A stretch of 64,000 bases of DNA from an uncultured Chitinophaga sp. (GTDB taxonomy: Bacteria; Bacteroidota; Bacteroidia; Cytophagales; Cyclobacteriaceae): NCBI GenBank assembly GCA_902168205.1, contig CABHOK010000003.1, positions 2,108,001-2,172,000 of the forward strand. Direction: 5' to 3'. The position numbers were made by a program, and so were the translations under genes. Positions 34,459 through 44,061 of this stretch are shown here, piece after piece; the stretch's first letter is position 1; each line of letters begins with the position of its first letter. The notes below the pieces were generated by a model, which saw nothing but the letters and a program-made list of their open reading frames with translations, was not told where the DNA came from and made no database searches.

Positions 34459-36441
34459 ATGGCAAAGAAAACGAAACAGACTGAAAGCACTCCGGTAGTT
34501 GATGACGGGCATTTCAGTTTATTTACAGAGTATGATATATACCTGTTCAAATCAGGTAAACATTACAAGTTGTATGAAAAGATGGGTGCGCACGTTGTTA
34601 CACACAACGGTGTGGAAGGAACCTACTTCGCGGTGTGGGCTCCGAATGCTCGGGTGGTATCGGTAATCGGATATTTCAACCACTGGCGTGATGGTGTACA
34701 TAAACTCAGTGCACGCTGGGATCACTCCGGTGTATGGGAAGGTTTCTTTCCGGATATAAAACATGGCGAGGCCTATAAATACGCTATATATTCCAATACA
34801 GGCGACTTTGTAGAGAAGGCTGATCCGTTTGCCGCGTATGCAGAAACTCCGCCTCGCACGGCTTCTATTGTGTGGGAGCCCAAGTATGAATGGAAAGACC
34901 AGGAGTGGCTGGAACACCGCAGACAACTCGCGGGTAAACCGAAGCCTTACTCGGTTTATGAAGTACACTTTGGTTCGTGGAGGCGCAAGACGGAAGAGAA
35001 CAACCGCGCATTGACGTATCCGGAGATGGCGCATGAACTCGTGGACTATGTAAAGGATCTGGGCTTTACGCACGTGGAGTTTCTTCCGTTGATGGAACAC
35101 CCGTTCTATGGCTCATGGGGCTATCAGCTCACAGGATATTTTGCTCCGACAAGTCGCTATGGTAGTCCGGAGGATTTCATGTATATGGTGGATTGTTTCC
35201 ATCGGGCCGGTATAGGTGTTATACTCGATTGGGTGCCTTCTCATTTTCCGGGCGATGCACACGGCCTCTATAAATTTGATGGCACGCATCTCTATGAACA
35301 TGCCGATCCACGAAAAGGATTTCACCCCGACTGGAAGAGCTATATATTTAACTATGGTCGTAATGAAGTCCGGTCGTTCCTCATTAGCAATGCGATGTTC
35401 TGGATGGAGCGTTATCACATTGACGGACTTCGCGTAGATGCTGTGGCATCCATGCTATACCTCGATTACTCGCGCAAGGATGGCGAGTGGATTGCGAATG
35501 AATACGGAGGTAATGAAAACCTCGAAGCGATATCGTTCCTGAAAGAGATGAACGAAGCGGTGTATAAAGATTTTCCCGATGCTGTAACGATCGCGGAAGA
35601 GTCAACTTCGTGGACGGGTGTCTCAAGGCCAACCTATATCGGTGGGCTCGGCTTCGGACAAAAATGGATGATGGGATGGATGCATGATACGCTTCACTTT
35701 TTCCAACTTGATCCCGTTCATCGCAAGTATCATCACAATGAAATCACATTTAGTATAATTTACGCGTTCACCGAAAACTTCATGTTGCCGCTGTCGCACG
35801 ATGAAGTGGTGCATGGCAAAGGATCTATACTCGGAAAAATGCCGGGTGACGAGTGGCGTAAGTTTGCCAACCTGCGTTTGCTGTATGGCTATATGTTCAT
35901 GCACCCCGGAACAAAACTTTTGTTCATGGGAGGTGAATTTGGACAATCATCGGAGTGGTCGCATGAGCGGAGTCTCGACTGGCATTTGCTGCAATACGAT
36001 GTACACAAAGGTGTGCAGACGCTGATGCGCGACCTCAACGCGTTCTATAAAAACGAACCAGCTCTCTACCAGCACGCATTTGATAACAAAGGTTTCCGAT
36101 GGATCGACTATGGCGATCGCGACAACAGTGTGATCGCTTTCCAACGTTTGAGTGATCATAAAGAAGACTTGCTCGTGGTGGTGTGTAATTTTACTCCGGA
36201 GGTTCGTTATCACTATCGTATCGGTGTACCGTATCGCGGACAGTGGAAAGAAGTATTCAATTCTGATCTGAAACGTTATAACGGAGGTGATGTAATAAAT
36301 TCAGGTTTAATACCAACTTCGCCAGTTAAATATCATGGGCAGGATTACTCCATTTCATTAACTTTACCTCCGCTCGCGATCACGGTTCTGAAGCTCGAAA
36401 GAGAATTGAACGAGTTTGAGCTGAAAGACATTGGAACATAA
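34459..36441 (+). CDS. glgB: 1,4-alpha-glucan branching enzyme
   Basis: 660 aa from the ATG at 34459 (MAKKTKQTES); the frame opens at 34387, but the added residues form a non-homologous hydrophobic stretch next to the heptamer array. CBM48 domain (~35-140; GTYFAVWAPNARVVSVIGYFNHW) and GH13_9 barrel: THVEFLPLMEHPFYGSWGYQ, GLRVD327AVASMLYLDYSRKDGEW (nucleophile), IAEE380ST region (acid/base) and LSHDEVVHGKGS. C-terminal beta domain follows. It introduces alpha-1,6 branches into the GlgE-made glucan. Confidence 0.93.
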   Translation: MAKKTKQTESTPVVDDGHFSLFTEYDIYLFKSGKHYKLYEKMGAHVVTHNGVEGTYFAVWAPNARVVSVIGYFNHWRDGVHKLSARWDHSGVWEGFFPDIKHGEAYKYAIYSNTGDFVEKADPFAAYAETPPRTASIVWEPKYEWKDQEWLEHRRQLAGKPKPYSVYEVHFGSWRRKTEENNRALTYPEMAHELVDYVKDLGFTHVEFLPLMEHPFYGSWGYQLTGYFAPTSRYGSPEDFMYMVDCFHRAGIGVILDWVPSHFPGDAHGLYKFDGTHLYEHADPRKGFHPDWKSYIFNYGRNEVRSFLISNAMFWMERYHIDGLRVDAVASMLYLDYSRKDGEWIANEYGGNENLEAISFLKEMNEAVYKDFPDAVTIAEESTSWTGVSRPTYIGGLGFGQKWMMGWMHDTLHFFQLDPVHRKYHHNEITFSIIYAFTENFMLPLSHDEVVHGKGSILGKMPGDEWRKFANLRLLYGYMFMHPGTKLLFMGGEFGQSSEWSHERSLDWHLLQYDVHKGVQTLMRDLNAFYKNEPALYQHAFDNKGFRWIDYGDRDNSVIAFQRLSDHKEDLLVVVCNFTPEVRYHYRIGVPYRGQWKEVFNSDLKRYNGGDVINSGLIPTSPVKYHGQDYSISLTLPPLAITVLKLERELNEFELKDIGT

Positions 36442-36449
36442 ATAGATTT

Positions 36450-36568
36450 ATCCGTTAGCTGTTAAACGTTGGTCGCGCGCGTCAGCAGGAAGAGTGAAGA
36501 GGAAAATCTTCCGCTATATATACCACACGCACACCCGTAGAACGATTAACGGATAACGACTAACGATT
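36450..36568. repeat. Dispersed word repeat (ATCCGTTA ... TAACGGATAACGAC)
   Basis: ATCCGTTAGCTGTTAAACGTT at the left and AACGATTAACGGATAACG plus ACTAACGATT at the right (36541-36568) form inverted arms around an unrelated core. Same word family as 10153-10221 and 15062-15083. The right arm directly abuts the TTG start of the GH57 gene, so it probably forms part of its leader. Confidence 0.6.
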
Positions 36569-38962
36569 TTGGAAAAGTACATTTGTATTCACGGACATTT
36601 TTACCAGCCACCCCGTGAAAATGCCTGGCTAGAGGTAATTGAGGTCCAGGATTCAGCACATCCCTATCACGACTGGAATGAACGCATCTCGGCAGAGTGT
36701 TATGGGCCCAACGCGGCTTCGCGTATACTCAACGAGAAGGGCGTTATCAAAAATATAATCAATAATTACTCGCGCATCAGTTTTAACTTCGGTGCTACGT
36801 TGCTCTCGTGGATGCAGGTATATGATCGAGAAACATACGATGCTATCATTGAAGCCGATCGCGAAAGCGTGAAGAACTTTGGAGGCCATGGTTCTGCCAT
36901 GGCGCAGGTATATAATCACATCATTCTTCCGTTAGCGAATAAGCGCGATAAAGAGACACAGATCATCTGGGGCATCCGCGATTTCATTTCGCGCTTCGGA
37001 CGTTTGCCCGAAGGCATGTGGCTCGCGGAGACAGCGGTAGATGTAGAGTCGCTGGAGCTGCTTGTAAAACATGGAATCAAATTTACCGTACTCGCGCCAC
37101 GCCAGGCTAAAGCTATACGCAAACTCGGTGATACCAAATGGAGCGATGTTACAACGGAGAGCCTGGACACACGAAGACCCTATACCTGTAAATTACCTTC
37201 CGGGAAAAGTATAGCGCTATTCTTTTACGATGGACAGATCGCACAGGGTGTAGCCTTTGATGGCCTGCTATACGATGGTAAAAAGTTTGCCGATCGTTTA
37301 CTCGGGTCGTTTGCTGATCGCAGTGAAGCACAACTTGTACATATTGCTACGGATGGCGAAACGTACGGTCATCATCACAAACACGGCGACATGGCGTTGG
37401 CGTTTTGTCTTGATCATATTGAGCGGAATTCCGAATCGAGTCTCACCAACTACGCAGAATTCCTCGCGAAATTTCCACCGGTTTACGAAGCCATGATTCA
37501 CGAAAACAGTTCGTGGAGTTGTGTGCATGGTGTAGAGCGCTGGCGTAATGACTGCGGCTGTAATTCAGGAGGTAAACCGAACTGGAATCAACGCTGGCGT
37601 AAACCGCTACGCGAATCATTGGACTGGCTGCGCGATGAGCTCGGATTGATCTTCGAACGCGAAGCTTCCAAAGTATTGAAAGATCCCTGGAAAGCACGCG
37701 AAGACTATATCAATGTTATACTCGAGCGAAACGATGATAACATTCGAAAATTTTTAAAAGAACATTGCCTGCGCGATGTGGAGCAGAACCATGTACTCCG
37801 CCTCATGGAAGTACAGCGTCATGCCATGCTGATGTATACCAGTTGTGGCTGGTTCTTTGATGAGATCTCCGGCATTGAGACAACGCAGATCATGCAGTAC
37901 GCATGTCGCGCGATACAGTTGGTGAGTCAGATCAGCGAGACACACCTCGAAGAAGATTTCCTCAAACGACTTGTAACAGCACCCAGCAATGTGTCTTCGC
38001 TGGAGAACGGTGCGCAGATATACCGCAAGTATGTACTGCCTGCTAAAACAAACCTGCAGCGTGTGGGTATGCACTATGCTGTGGCTTCCATCTTTGAAGA
38101 AGATCCCGAATCATTCCCGGTATTCAACTATACTACGCAAAATGAAATCTTTATTCGTAAAGAGGCCGGTGAACAAAAGCTTGTGATAGGGGTAACGCGT
38201 GTACGCTCGAATGTAACACGTTCGCAGAAGAAGTTCGCGTTTGCCGTTATATACATGGGCCAGCATAATATTATCGGTAATATATCCCTGGATATGGATG
38301 CCGATATATTTACAACGATGCAGGAACAGGTCGTAAAAGCATTTGACGAAGGTCGTCTCGGAGATATTATCGGGTTGATGCAAACATACTTTGGCTCAGA
38401 GAAATATACCATCTGGCAATTGTTCCAGGATGAGAAGCGGAAGGTATTCAACCTGATCACGCAGCAGAGTATGAATGACCTTGAAGAATCGCTGCGCAGA
38501 ATATACAACCGCGATTACCCGCTGGTAAATGCACTTGCCAACAACGATACGCCTATACCAAACGCGTACCGAACTACCTTTGAGTATATATTGAATGCCG
38601 ACCTGGTTCGTTGTTTCCAAACCGACAAGATTAACATACGCCAGGTGGAGCGCATCATGAGTGAGTTGTCCAAATGGAAACTCGCCATTGAAGACACCGG
38701 AAGGGTAGAGCGACTGGCTGGTGAAAGTATATTCAAGGAATTGAAACGTATCCATGCCGAAGGCCAGACGATAAGACGTATTGAACGCCTGAACCGGTTG
38801 TTCCCGCTGTTGCGTGATTTCAAGATCAACCCGAATCTGTATAAGACACAAAATCTTTATTTCGAAATGTCGGTGCAGCATAAGGAACATAACGGTCATA
38901 CCGCAGAGTGGATCAAACAGTTCGGACTGTTGGGCGACAATCTGGGCGTTAAAGTCGATTAG
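36569..38962 (+). CDS. GH57-type / DUF3536 alpha-glucan-active protein
   Basis: 797 aa from a TTG start at 36569, since the conserved N-terminus EKYICIHGHFYQPPRENAWLE begins at once. The GH57 barrel occupies ~1-330 (GRLPEGMWLAETAVDVESLELL, HIATDGETYGHHHKHGD) and the DUF3536 region ~290-600, with ENSSWSCVHGVERWRNDCGCN. Cytoplasmic. GH57 members include amylases, branching and debranching enzymes; this subgroup is uncharacterised to my knowledge but often lies in glucan-storage loci. It may trim or branch the GlgE product. About 125 bp separates it from glgB. Confidence 0.85.
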   Translation: MEKYICIHGHFYQPPRENAWLEVIEVQDSAHPYHDWNERISAECYGPNAASRILNEKGVIKNIINNYSRISFNFGATLLSWMQVYDRETYDAIIEADRESVKNFGGHGSAMAQVYNHIILPLANKRDKETQIIWGIRDFISRFGRLPEGMWLAETAVDVESLELLVKHGIKFTVLAPRQAKAIRKLGDTKWSDVTTESLDTRRPYTCKLPSGKSIALFFYDGQIAQGVAFDGLLYDGKKFADRLLGSFADRSEAQLVHIATDGETYGHHHKHGDMALAFCLDHIERNSESSLTNYAEFLAKFPPVYEAMIHENSSWSCVHGVERWRNDCGCNSGGKPNWNQRWRKPLRESLDWLRDELGLIFEREASKVLKDPWKAREDYINVILERNDDNIRKFLKEHCLRDVEQNHVLRLMEVQRHAMLMYTSCGWFFDEISGIETTQIMQYACRAIQLVSQISETHLEEDFLKRLVTAPSNVSSLENGAQIYRKYVLPAKTNLQRVGMHYAVASIFEEDPESFPVFNYTTQNEIFIRKEAGEQKLVIGVTRVRSNVTRSQKKFAFAVIYMGQHNIIGNISLDMDADIFTTMQEQVVKAFDEGRLGDIIGLMQTYFGSEKYTIWQLFQDEKRKVFNLITQQSMNDLEESLRRIYNRDYPLVNALANNDTPIPNAYRTTFEYILNADLVRCFQTDKINIRQVERIMSELSKWKLAIEDTGRVERLAGESIFKELKRIHAEGQTIRRIERLNRLFPLLRDFKINPNLYKTQNLYFEMSVQHKEHNGHTAEWIKQFGLLGDNLGVKVD

Positions 38963-38997
38963 TTTGCAGGAGCGAAACGTTATTACTAATTTTTAGT

Positions 38998-39561
38998 GTG
39001 AATACACACGATCCTCAAACGTTCCGTAAACGTATAGCGGCAATAGTCGCTATGCTGCTGGTTGTTCATGTATTGCTTTGTATATATTTTACGGTAACAC
39101 CGCGAAAATATATACTGCATGCCAGCTCGCTGGGATTGCTGTATCATCGCGTATTTCTCATCGGACCATTCTTTACGGAAGATCGTATCGCTTCATCCAC
39201 CCACCTATACATGCGTTATAAGGTAAAAGGAGGCTCCTGGTCTGAATTTTCCTGCTATACAGATCGGGTACATCGTGAGGGGAGGCCTATATTACTTCAC
39301 TACAACGACTTACGACACGATGATCTGCTGCGCTACTTCGCAAAAGCCTATCGGCCTGCTAAAACCACCAGCGAAAAATTGAATGCACAACTCTGTCTTT
39401 TGAATCGCTATAGTATATCCGAACTGATACCGAAGGAGCGCGCTATAGATTCCTTAAACCTTCTGTATGTTCATAACTCCTTCCTGCAGAAACATGCAAT
39501 AGGCAAATCGGATACTATATGGAATGTAACGTTTAATCCAGACCGTTGTGTTGTTCGCTGA
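38998..39561 (+). CDS. Hypothetical membrane-anchored protein
   Basis: 187 aa from a GTG start. One N-terminal membrane helix (IAAIVAMLLVVHVLLCIYFTV) and an extracytoplasmic domain with CYTDRVHREGRPILLHYNDLRHDDLL. It overlaps the next gene by 14 bp, so the two are likely translated together. This arrangement (single-span protein plus HTTM-like protein) is known from Bacteroidota, but no function is assigned. Confidence 0.65.
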   Translation: MNTHDPQTFRKRIAAIVAMLLVVHVLLCIYFTVTPRKYILHASSLGLLYHRVFLIGPFFTEDRIASSTHLYMRYKVKGGSWSEFSCYTDRVHREGRPILLHYNDLRHDDLLRYFAKAYRPAKTTSEKLNAQLCLLNRYSISELIPKERAIDSLNLLYVHNSFLQKHAIGKSDTIWNVTFNPDRCVVR

Positions 39562-40402
39562 ATTTATAACACGCCTGTCATCTGCAAGGCATAACCAGAA
39601 AGCAGTGACAGTCTTCTGCAAGGCCATGCTTGTATTCGCATTGGTAAAGATTCTTTTTATCTGGAATACATCGCTCACCCTTGTATCGTATTACGAGTTT
39701 GCTACGCCGGGTTCGCTCATCGGAAAAATAATTTTTCTTCCATCGGTATTGGCTAATGATCATTTGAATCTGATATATATAGCTTTCATGGCTGTACTGA
39801 TTATTCTTGTAATTCTTCCGTGGAATTATATATCAGGAATACTATTTTTCTGGATTATCTTTAACCTATACAGGCTCAATATTCCAGTGATGAATGGCTC
39901 GGATAATGTTCAGCTTGTACTGGCCGGTTGTATGGTGTTCATGACCGTGCGGCCATACATAAAACATTCTATACTTTCAGATTTACAGGCAACAAGTTTT
40001 AATGCAGCCGTCATCCTGGCTCAATTGATCGTAGTATGTATATACTTTATTTCCGGGTGGGATAAACTGGTAACAGAGTCGTGGCGAACGGGAGAAGCCA
40101 TTGCTATGATCGCCCAACGCGAGCAGCAGGTAGGAGTGTGGGGAAGTGCTATAGTTGAAAATGCGTTGGTTAACGGTATGCTGTCCTGGACAACGATCAT
40201 CTTTGAGCTGGCTTTTGCAATACTCATCTGGTTCAGAAGATTCCGATTTCCCTTATTGATTATGGGAGTGATGTTTCATCTTATCATAGCATTTACCCTT
40301 ACACTATACGATTTCTCGTTCGTCATGATCGCATCATACTTTATATTTCTCACCGATGAGGACTACACTAAGATGATCAGAAATCTTTCCGTATTTGCTT
40401 AG
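39548..40402 (+). CDS. HTTM-like multi-pass membrane protein
   Basis: 284 aa from a GTG start overlapping the previous gene. About six to seven hydrophobic helices (MLVFALVKILFIW, IYIAFMAVLIILVILPW, GILFFWIIFNLYRL, ILAQLIVVCIYFISG, TIIFELAFAILIWF, LLIMGVMFHLIIAFTLTL). The YFISGWDKLVTESWRTGEA segment and the conserved His after the barrel-like core resemble HTTM (vitamin-K-carboxylase-like) proteins. Biochemical role unknown. Confidence 0.7.
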   Translation: MLFAEFITRLSSARHNQKAVTVFCKAMLVFALVKILFIWNTSLTLVSYYEFATPGSLIGKIIFLPSVLANDHLNLIYIAFMAVLIILVILPWNYISGILFFWIIFNLYRLNIPVMNGSDNVQLVLAGCMVFMTVRPYIKHSILSDLQATSFNAAVILAQLIVVCIYFISGWDKLVTESWRTGEAIAMIAQREQQVGVWGSAIVENALVNGMLSWTTIIFELAFAILIWFRRFRFPLLIMGVMFHLIIAFTLTLYDFSFVMIASYFIFLTDEDYTKMIRNLSVFA

Positions 40403-41061
40403 CCATCAGGATACCCGTTGATTGTACTAAAATAACAATAATTATATACTATACTAAATTGTTACTGGTGATATTTATATGCTATTTTTTTTGATAAATA
40501 AAAAATGATTTTCGGTAATCTGTTTCTGTAAATCAATTGATCTTTGTCCTGTCAGAATCGTGGGGAGTGAATCGTGTTCTCCCTTAAAAATAGTAGCAGT
40601 ATATGTTAAACAGGGGGCGCAATATTCTGGCAGAAGTTTCAAATGCAGTAAATGATGGTGAATACTTCTTTTGTAATGTTTATGCGTGAAATCAATATTT
40701 AAATCGTTATTCGTTTTTTATCTGTTTTGTTAAAAATATATCCCATTATTTTATTTTTCGTTGTCTGTGAAGAGCGTTCTTATTTGATGTAGTCTCTCTG
40801 ATGTCGGATAAGTTGTGCGAAATATATAGGAATGTTCCAGCCGTGCTATTATTCATACGCGGTATACTTAGGGTATATAGTATTATTTTTTTTTTTTTGT
40901 TAAGTATAAATACGGATACTCCTCTGTGCAATTAACCTGAATAGTTTATTGATAAAGAATGTTTTCATTTGTATAGGTAATATATAGATGATGGATGATT
41001 CTATTAAATATATACTAGTAATAGGTTTTATATAAATAAAGTAATTGATAATATAATACGT
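40403..41061. other. AT-rich 659-bp intergenic region
   Basis: No supported gene; a 61-codon minus-strand reading frame at 40746-40931 has no coding character. The region is strongly AT-rich, with a run of about 14 T near 40890 and many TATA words (AATATATAG, TATATAC). It must hold the promoter of the yfiR-TonB receptor pair, but no TTTG / TAnnTTTG pair stands out. Confidence 0.5.
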
Positions 41062-41565
41062 ATGAAACTGCAACCTGAAACAACCTGCCGCGCGATATTG
41101 GCGCTTTTGTTAATCATGCCATTGGTGGTATCTGCCCAGAATGAAAAGTTCCATGCGATTTTCCTTTATAAGTTTATTGACAATGTTAACTGGCCGGATT
41201 CTAGGAAAGAACTTCGGGTGGGTATAATTGGTGATACCAAAGTGCTTGATGAATTTCAGAAAATTCTGAAGGCGAGATCAGTGAGTAATCTTATCGCACA
41301 GAAGATCACGGTGTCCGAAGTGTCAACTTGTGATGTAGTTTTTGTACCTGAAACACATAACGCTGTTTTTAACAGGGTTATGGAGAATGTTAAATCGAAA
41401 AGTATACTGGTAATTACGGAAGAACCGGATTTTGTGAGGAAGGGCGCAGGTATAAGCTTCCTGCAAGGAGAAGATAAGCTGGGATTCATTGTTAATAAGC
41501 ATGCTCTGGATGAAAAGGGATTAAAGGTGTCGACTTTACTGCTAACTCTTGGAAAAGAAATTTAA
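41062..41565 (+). CDS. YfiR-like periplasmic protein preceding a TonB receptor
   Basis: 167 aa. Signal peptide to about VVSAQ25, then the YfiR/DUF4154 domain: EKFHAIFLYKFIDNVNWPDSRKELRVGIIGDTKVLDEFQKIL, TCDVVFVPETHN, SILVITEEPDFVRKGAGISFLQGEDKLGFIVNK. It is closely similar along its length to 48701-49204 (same EKF-AIFLYKFI-N-NWPD-RK and GFxVNK blocks). Known YfiR represses a diguanylate cyclase in the periplasm; here the gene 24 bp downstream encodes an outer-membrane receptor, suggesting a receptor-associated role instead. Confidence 0.8.
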   Translation: MKLQPETTCRAILALLLIMPLVVSAQNEKFHAIFLYKFIDNVNWPDSRKELRVGIIGDTKVLDEFQKILKARSVSNLIAQKITVSEVSTCDVVFVPETHNAVFNRVMENVKSKSILVITEEPDFVRKGAGISFLQGEDKLGFIVNKHALDEKGLKVSTLLLTLGKEI

Positions 41566-41589
41566 GTACATATTTATTATATATTGATT

Positions 41590-43788
41590 ATGAAACAACT
41601 CTACATTGTTTTCGTTCGAAGGGTAATTATTCCAGCGGCAGCATGCTTTTTTATTTTAAGCGGGCCTTCTTTGTTGGCGCAGGAGCAAGCAGATAAAGCT
41701 GAGGTTTCCGATGAGGAACTGTACGATATGTCTCTGGAAGAATTGCTGCACGCAAAAATAACTACAGCCTCCAAGTCAGAAGAGACGGTGCGCGATGCAC
41801 CAGCGGTTGTCTCCGTAGTAACGGCCCGGGAAATTGAATCGTATGGCGCAGCCAACCTCGCTGAAGTACTTGATCGCGTAGCCGGACTATATATGATGGG
41901 ATCTTATGTGCTGACGAACAATATGCCTGTGATACGCGGAGAGACCAATGCACATTGGTCCACCAAAGTATTGGTACTGATCGATGGCCGACCCTATCGT
42001 GATAGTTATCTTGGCGGAAACCAGGTTGAGATTTTTAATGTATATCCACTCAATGTTGTTGAGAGGGTTGAAGTTATACGCGGTCCGGGCTCTGTGTTAT
42101 ATGGTACCAACGCGTTTACAGGCGTGATCAATGTAATTCTGAAAAAATCGACTGAAAATAATTTTCAAACCACGACACGATACGGAAGTTTCAATACGCG
42201 TCAAACGGCAATCTCAGCAGGTGTCAAGCATAAACATCTTGTTGTAGATGCCAGTATAAATTTTTATAGTACTGACGGATGGAAATTTACGGCCCGGGAT
42301 GAAAATGCGATCATCAGAAGCAAACGTAACCCGGTCTATGATTCTATTATCAATCCGGCCCGTACAATTTATCTGGATCGTACTGGTCTTGGGGCTGTTG
42401 TAAGCAGTTCATATAAAGGATTTACATTGAATACCTTTTACGGCCACACACGTCTTCAATCCATGCCCAATGCAGCCCAATGGTTCGTGCCGGTAGGTGG
42501 CGGTGTCAATGCTACACCTATAACATTCGAAGCCTATACCAGTAAACTATTTGCAGACGTAGGCTATAGTAAAGATGTTACGCCATACTACGCTACATCC
42601 ATCAATGTAACATTCAACCGGACCTCCTTTGATATTGCACGCGCTGATTTTAAAAACAAGCCGGTCATCACCGCGAGTAACGATATTCTTACAGAATGGT
42701 CTAACAACCTGAAGCTCCATAATAAATTAAAGGCCATCGTTGGTTTAGTGATGAATAACCAACGTGGTAATGCATTGGATAAAACAAAAAATGCAGACGG
42801 TACAGCATTTTCGAATAACAGGGAATTTGTAAATCCGGACGGGTATTACTTTGTGCCTGATTGGAATGAAACCTGGTATAGTGGTTATGCTCAACTCGCA
42901 TATTCTCCTTTCAATTTTCTGAAAATTGTTGCCGGAGCGCAGGCCAATAAAGTTACCGGAGTTGATTTGAAATATAGTCCTCGCATTGCAGCGATCATAC
43001 AGACGAAGCGAGGCTTAGGTGGTAAATTACTTTATGGTAGCGCTTTTCGCTCAGCAACTCCCGGTGGCGAGAAAGCCATTGATGTACCGGGTGTAATTCG
43101 TGGCAATCCCAATCTATTGCCGGAAGTAATTAATACATCTGAAGTTCAATTCTTTTTAGTGAAAAAGAAGTTCGAGGCTTCGGTCAATTATTTCTATAGC
43201 GATCAGTCCAACCAAATTGTACGAACATCGGCCGCAGATCCTTCAAATGAAATTCCGAACACGCCTCAGTTTGTGAACAGAGGTAACCAGAATTCGCATG
43301 GTATAGAGGCGGAAACGAAATTTTATATTTCGTCACGATGGAGTGGTTTAGCATCTTTTGCATCGCAGACTACTGAAAATGATTTGGGCTATAAAGATTA
43401 TTCTGGTACGCCGTTATATATGGGCAAACTCGGTGTAAACTATAAGAATATCCGAGGCCTGCAGGTAAGTGTTTTCAACTCATATTACAGTAAAGGAGGA
43501 AATATACGCGCTAAGTTTTCTTCCGAGAATGTGCCCAACAATTTCTCTGGAAGACCTGTAGATGCCAATCCTAAAGTAAAGGCATTCAACTACCTTACGG
43601 CAAATGTACAATTGTCGCTTCGTGAGTTCCTGGAGAAATCGAATATGCCAGATATAACTCTGTTCTGCTACGGCATTAACCTCCTGGATCAGAAAATTTA
43701 CTATCCTGAATTTGCACGCAGGAATATAAACTCGTATCCCGGAAGGTCAGGATTTAATATCCACACAGGCGTTACAATGAAGATGTAG
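41590..43788 (+). CDS. TonB-dependent receptor (SLEELL-type) paired with YfiR
   Basis: 732 aa from the ATG at 41590 (an in-frame TTG two codons earlier is ignored). Signal peptide to about LLAQ, then DEELYDMSLEELLHAKITTASK, a segment characteristic of one receptor group. The plug domain (~55-165) contains NLAEVLDRVAGLYMMG, VLIDGRPY and VIRGPGSVLYGTNAFTGVIN; a 22-strand-type barrel follows. It lacks the carboxypeptidase-regulatory domain of the other receptors here. Members of this group often sit beside YfiR proteins. Substrate unknown. Ends at a strong terminator. Confidence 0.87.
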   Translation: MKQLYIVFVRRVIIPAAACFFILSGPSLLAQEQADKAEVSDEELYDMSLEELLHAKITTASKSEETVRDAPAVVSVVTAREIESYGAANLAEVLDRVAGLYMMGSYVLTNNMPVIRGETNAHWSTKVLVLIDGRPYRDSYLGGNQVEIFNVYPLNVVERVEVIRGPGSVLYGTNAFTGVINVILKKSTENNFQTTTRYGSFNTRQTAISAGVKHKHLVVDASINFYSTDGWKFTARDENAIIRSKRNPVYDSIINPARTIYLDRTGLGAVVSSSYKGFTLNTFYGHTRLQSMPNAAQWFVPVGGGVNATPITFEAYTSKLFADVGYSKDVTPYYATSINVTFNRTSFDIARADFKNKPVITASNDILTEWSNNLKLHNKLKAIVGLVMNNQRGNALDKTKNADGTAFSNNREFVNPDGYYFVPDWNETWYSGYAQLAYSPFNFLKIVAGAQANKVTGVDLKYSPRIAAIIQTKRGLGGKLLYGSAFRSATPGGEKAIDVPGVIRGNPNLLPEVINTSEVQFFLVKKKFEASVNYFYSDQSNQIVRTSAADPSNEIPNTPQFVNRGNQNSHGIEAETKFYISSRWSGLASFASQTTENDLGYKDYSGTPLYMGKLGVNYKNIRGLQVSVFNSYYSKGGNIRAKFSSENVPNNFSGRPVDANPKVKAFNYLTANVQLSLREFLEKSNMPDITLFCYGINLLDQKIYYPEFARRNINSYPGRSGFNIHTGVTMKM

Positions 43789-43839
43789 TATAAAAAGAAA
43801 CAGTGCCGGTTACAATAGTCGGCACTGTTTCTTTTATAC
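43788..43839 (+). terminator. Strong terminator after the TonB receptor
   Basis: Arms 43788-43808 and 43820-43839 (GTATAAAA..GAAACAGTGCCG and its complement with one bulge) around an 11-nt loop. The 3' arm is T-rich (TTTCTTTTAT). Confidence 0.8.
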
Positions 43840-44000
43840 CGTTATGTGATATTAAACACAATATCAAAATCTGTTGATAACATACTACTCATAGAATTAA
43901 ACAACACTTCGGTTTTATTCTACAAGTATATAGGGAGGTACGTATACTGGCCATTTTACATAACCGAAGCTATATAAACATTGGACGCAAGTCTGAACGA

Positions 44001-44046
44001 GGATAAAAAAAATCCCGGCCTTATGAGACCGGGATTTTTTTTATCC
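44001..44046. terminator. Perfect 18-bp bidirectional terminator downstream of susD
   Basis: GGATAAAAAAAATCCCGG (44001-44018) and its exact complement (44029-44046) flank a 10-nt loop. A/T runs on both sides let it stop transcripts from susD (minus) and read-through from the plus strand. Confidence 0.88.
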
Positions 44047-44061
44047 TAAAATTATCGAATA

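Noticed and set aside
33966-34550. 194-residue minus-strand reading frame with LLLTSYF repeats
   Set aside because: Its repeats are only the translation of the heptamer array; it overlaps the treS-maltokinase and glgB genes in antisense.
36441-36568. Riboswitch upstream of the GH57 gene
   Set aside because: The dyads belong to a word-repeat family seen at two other gene borders; no known riboswitch core could be matched.
40746-40931. 61-residue minus-strand reading frame in the AT-rich gap
   Set aside because: Lysine-run composition and no ribosome binding site or homology; chance frame in AT-rich DNA.
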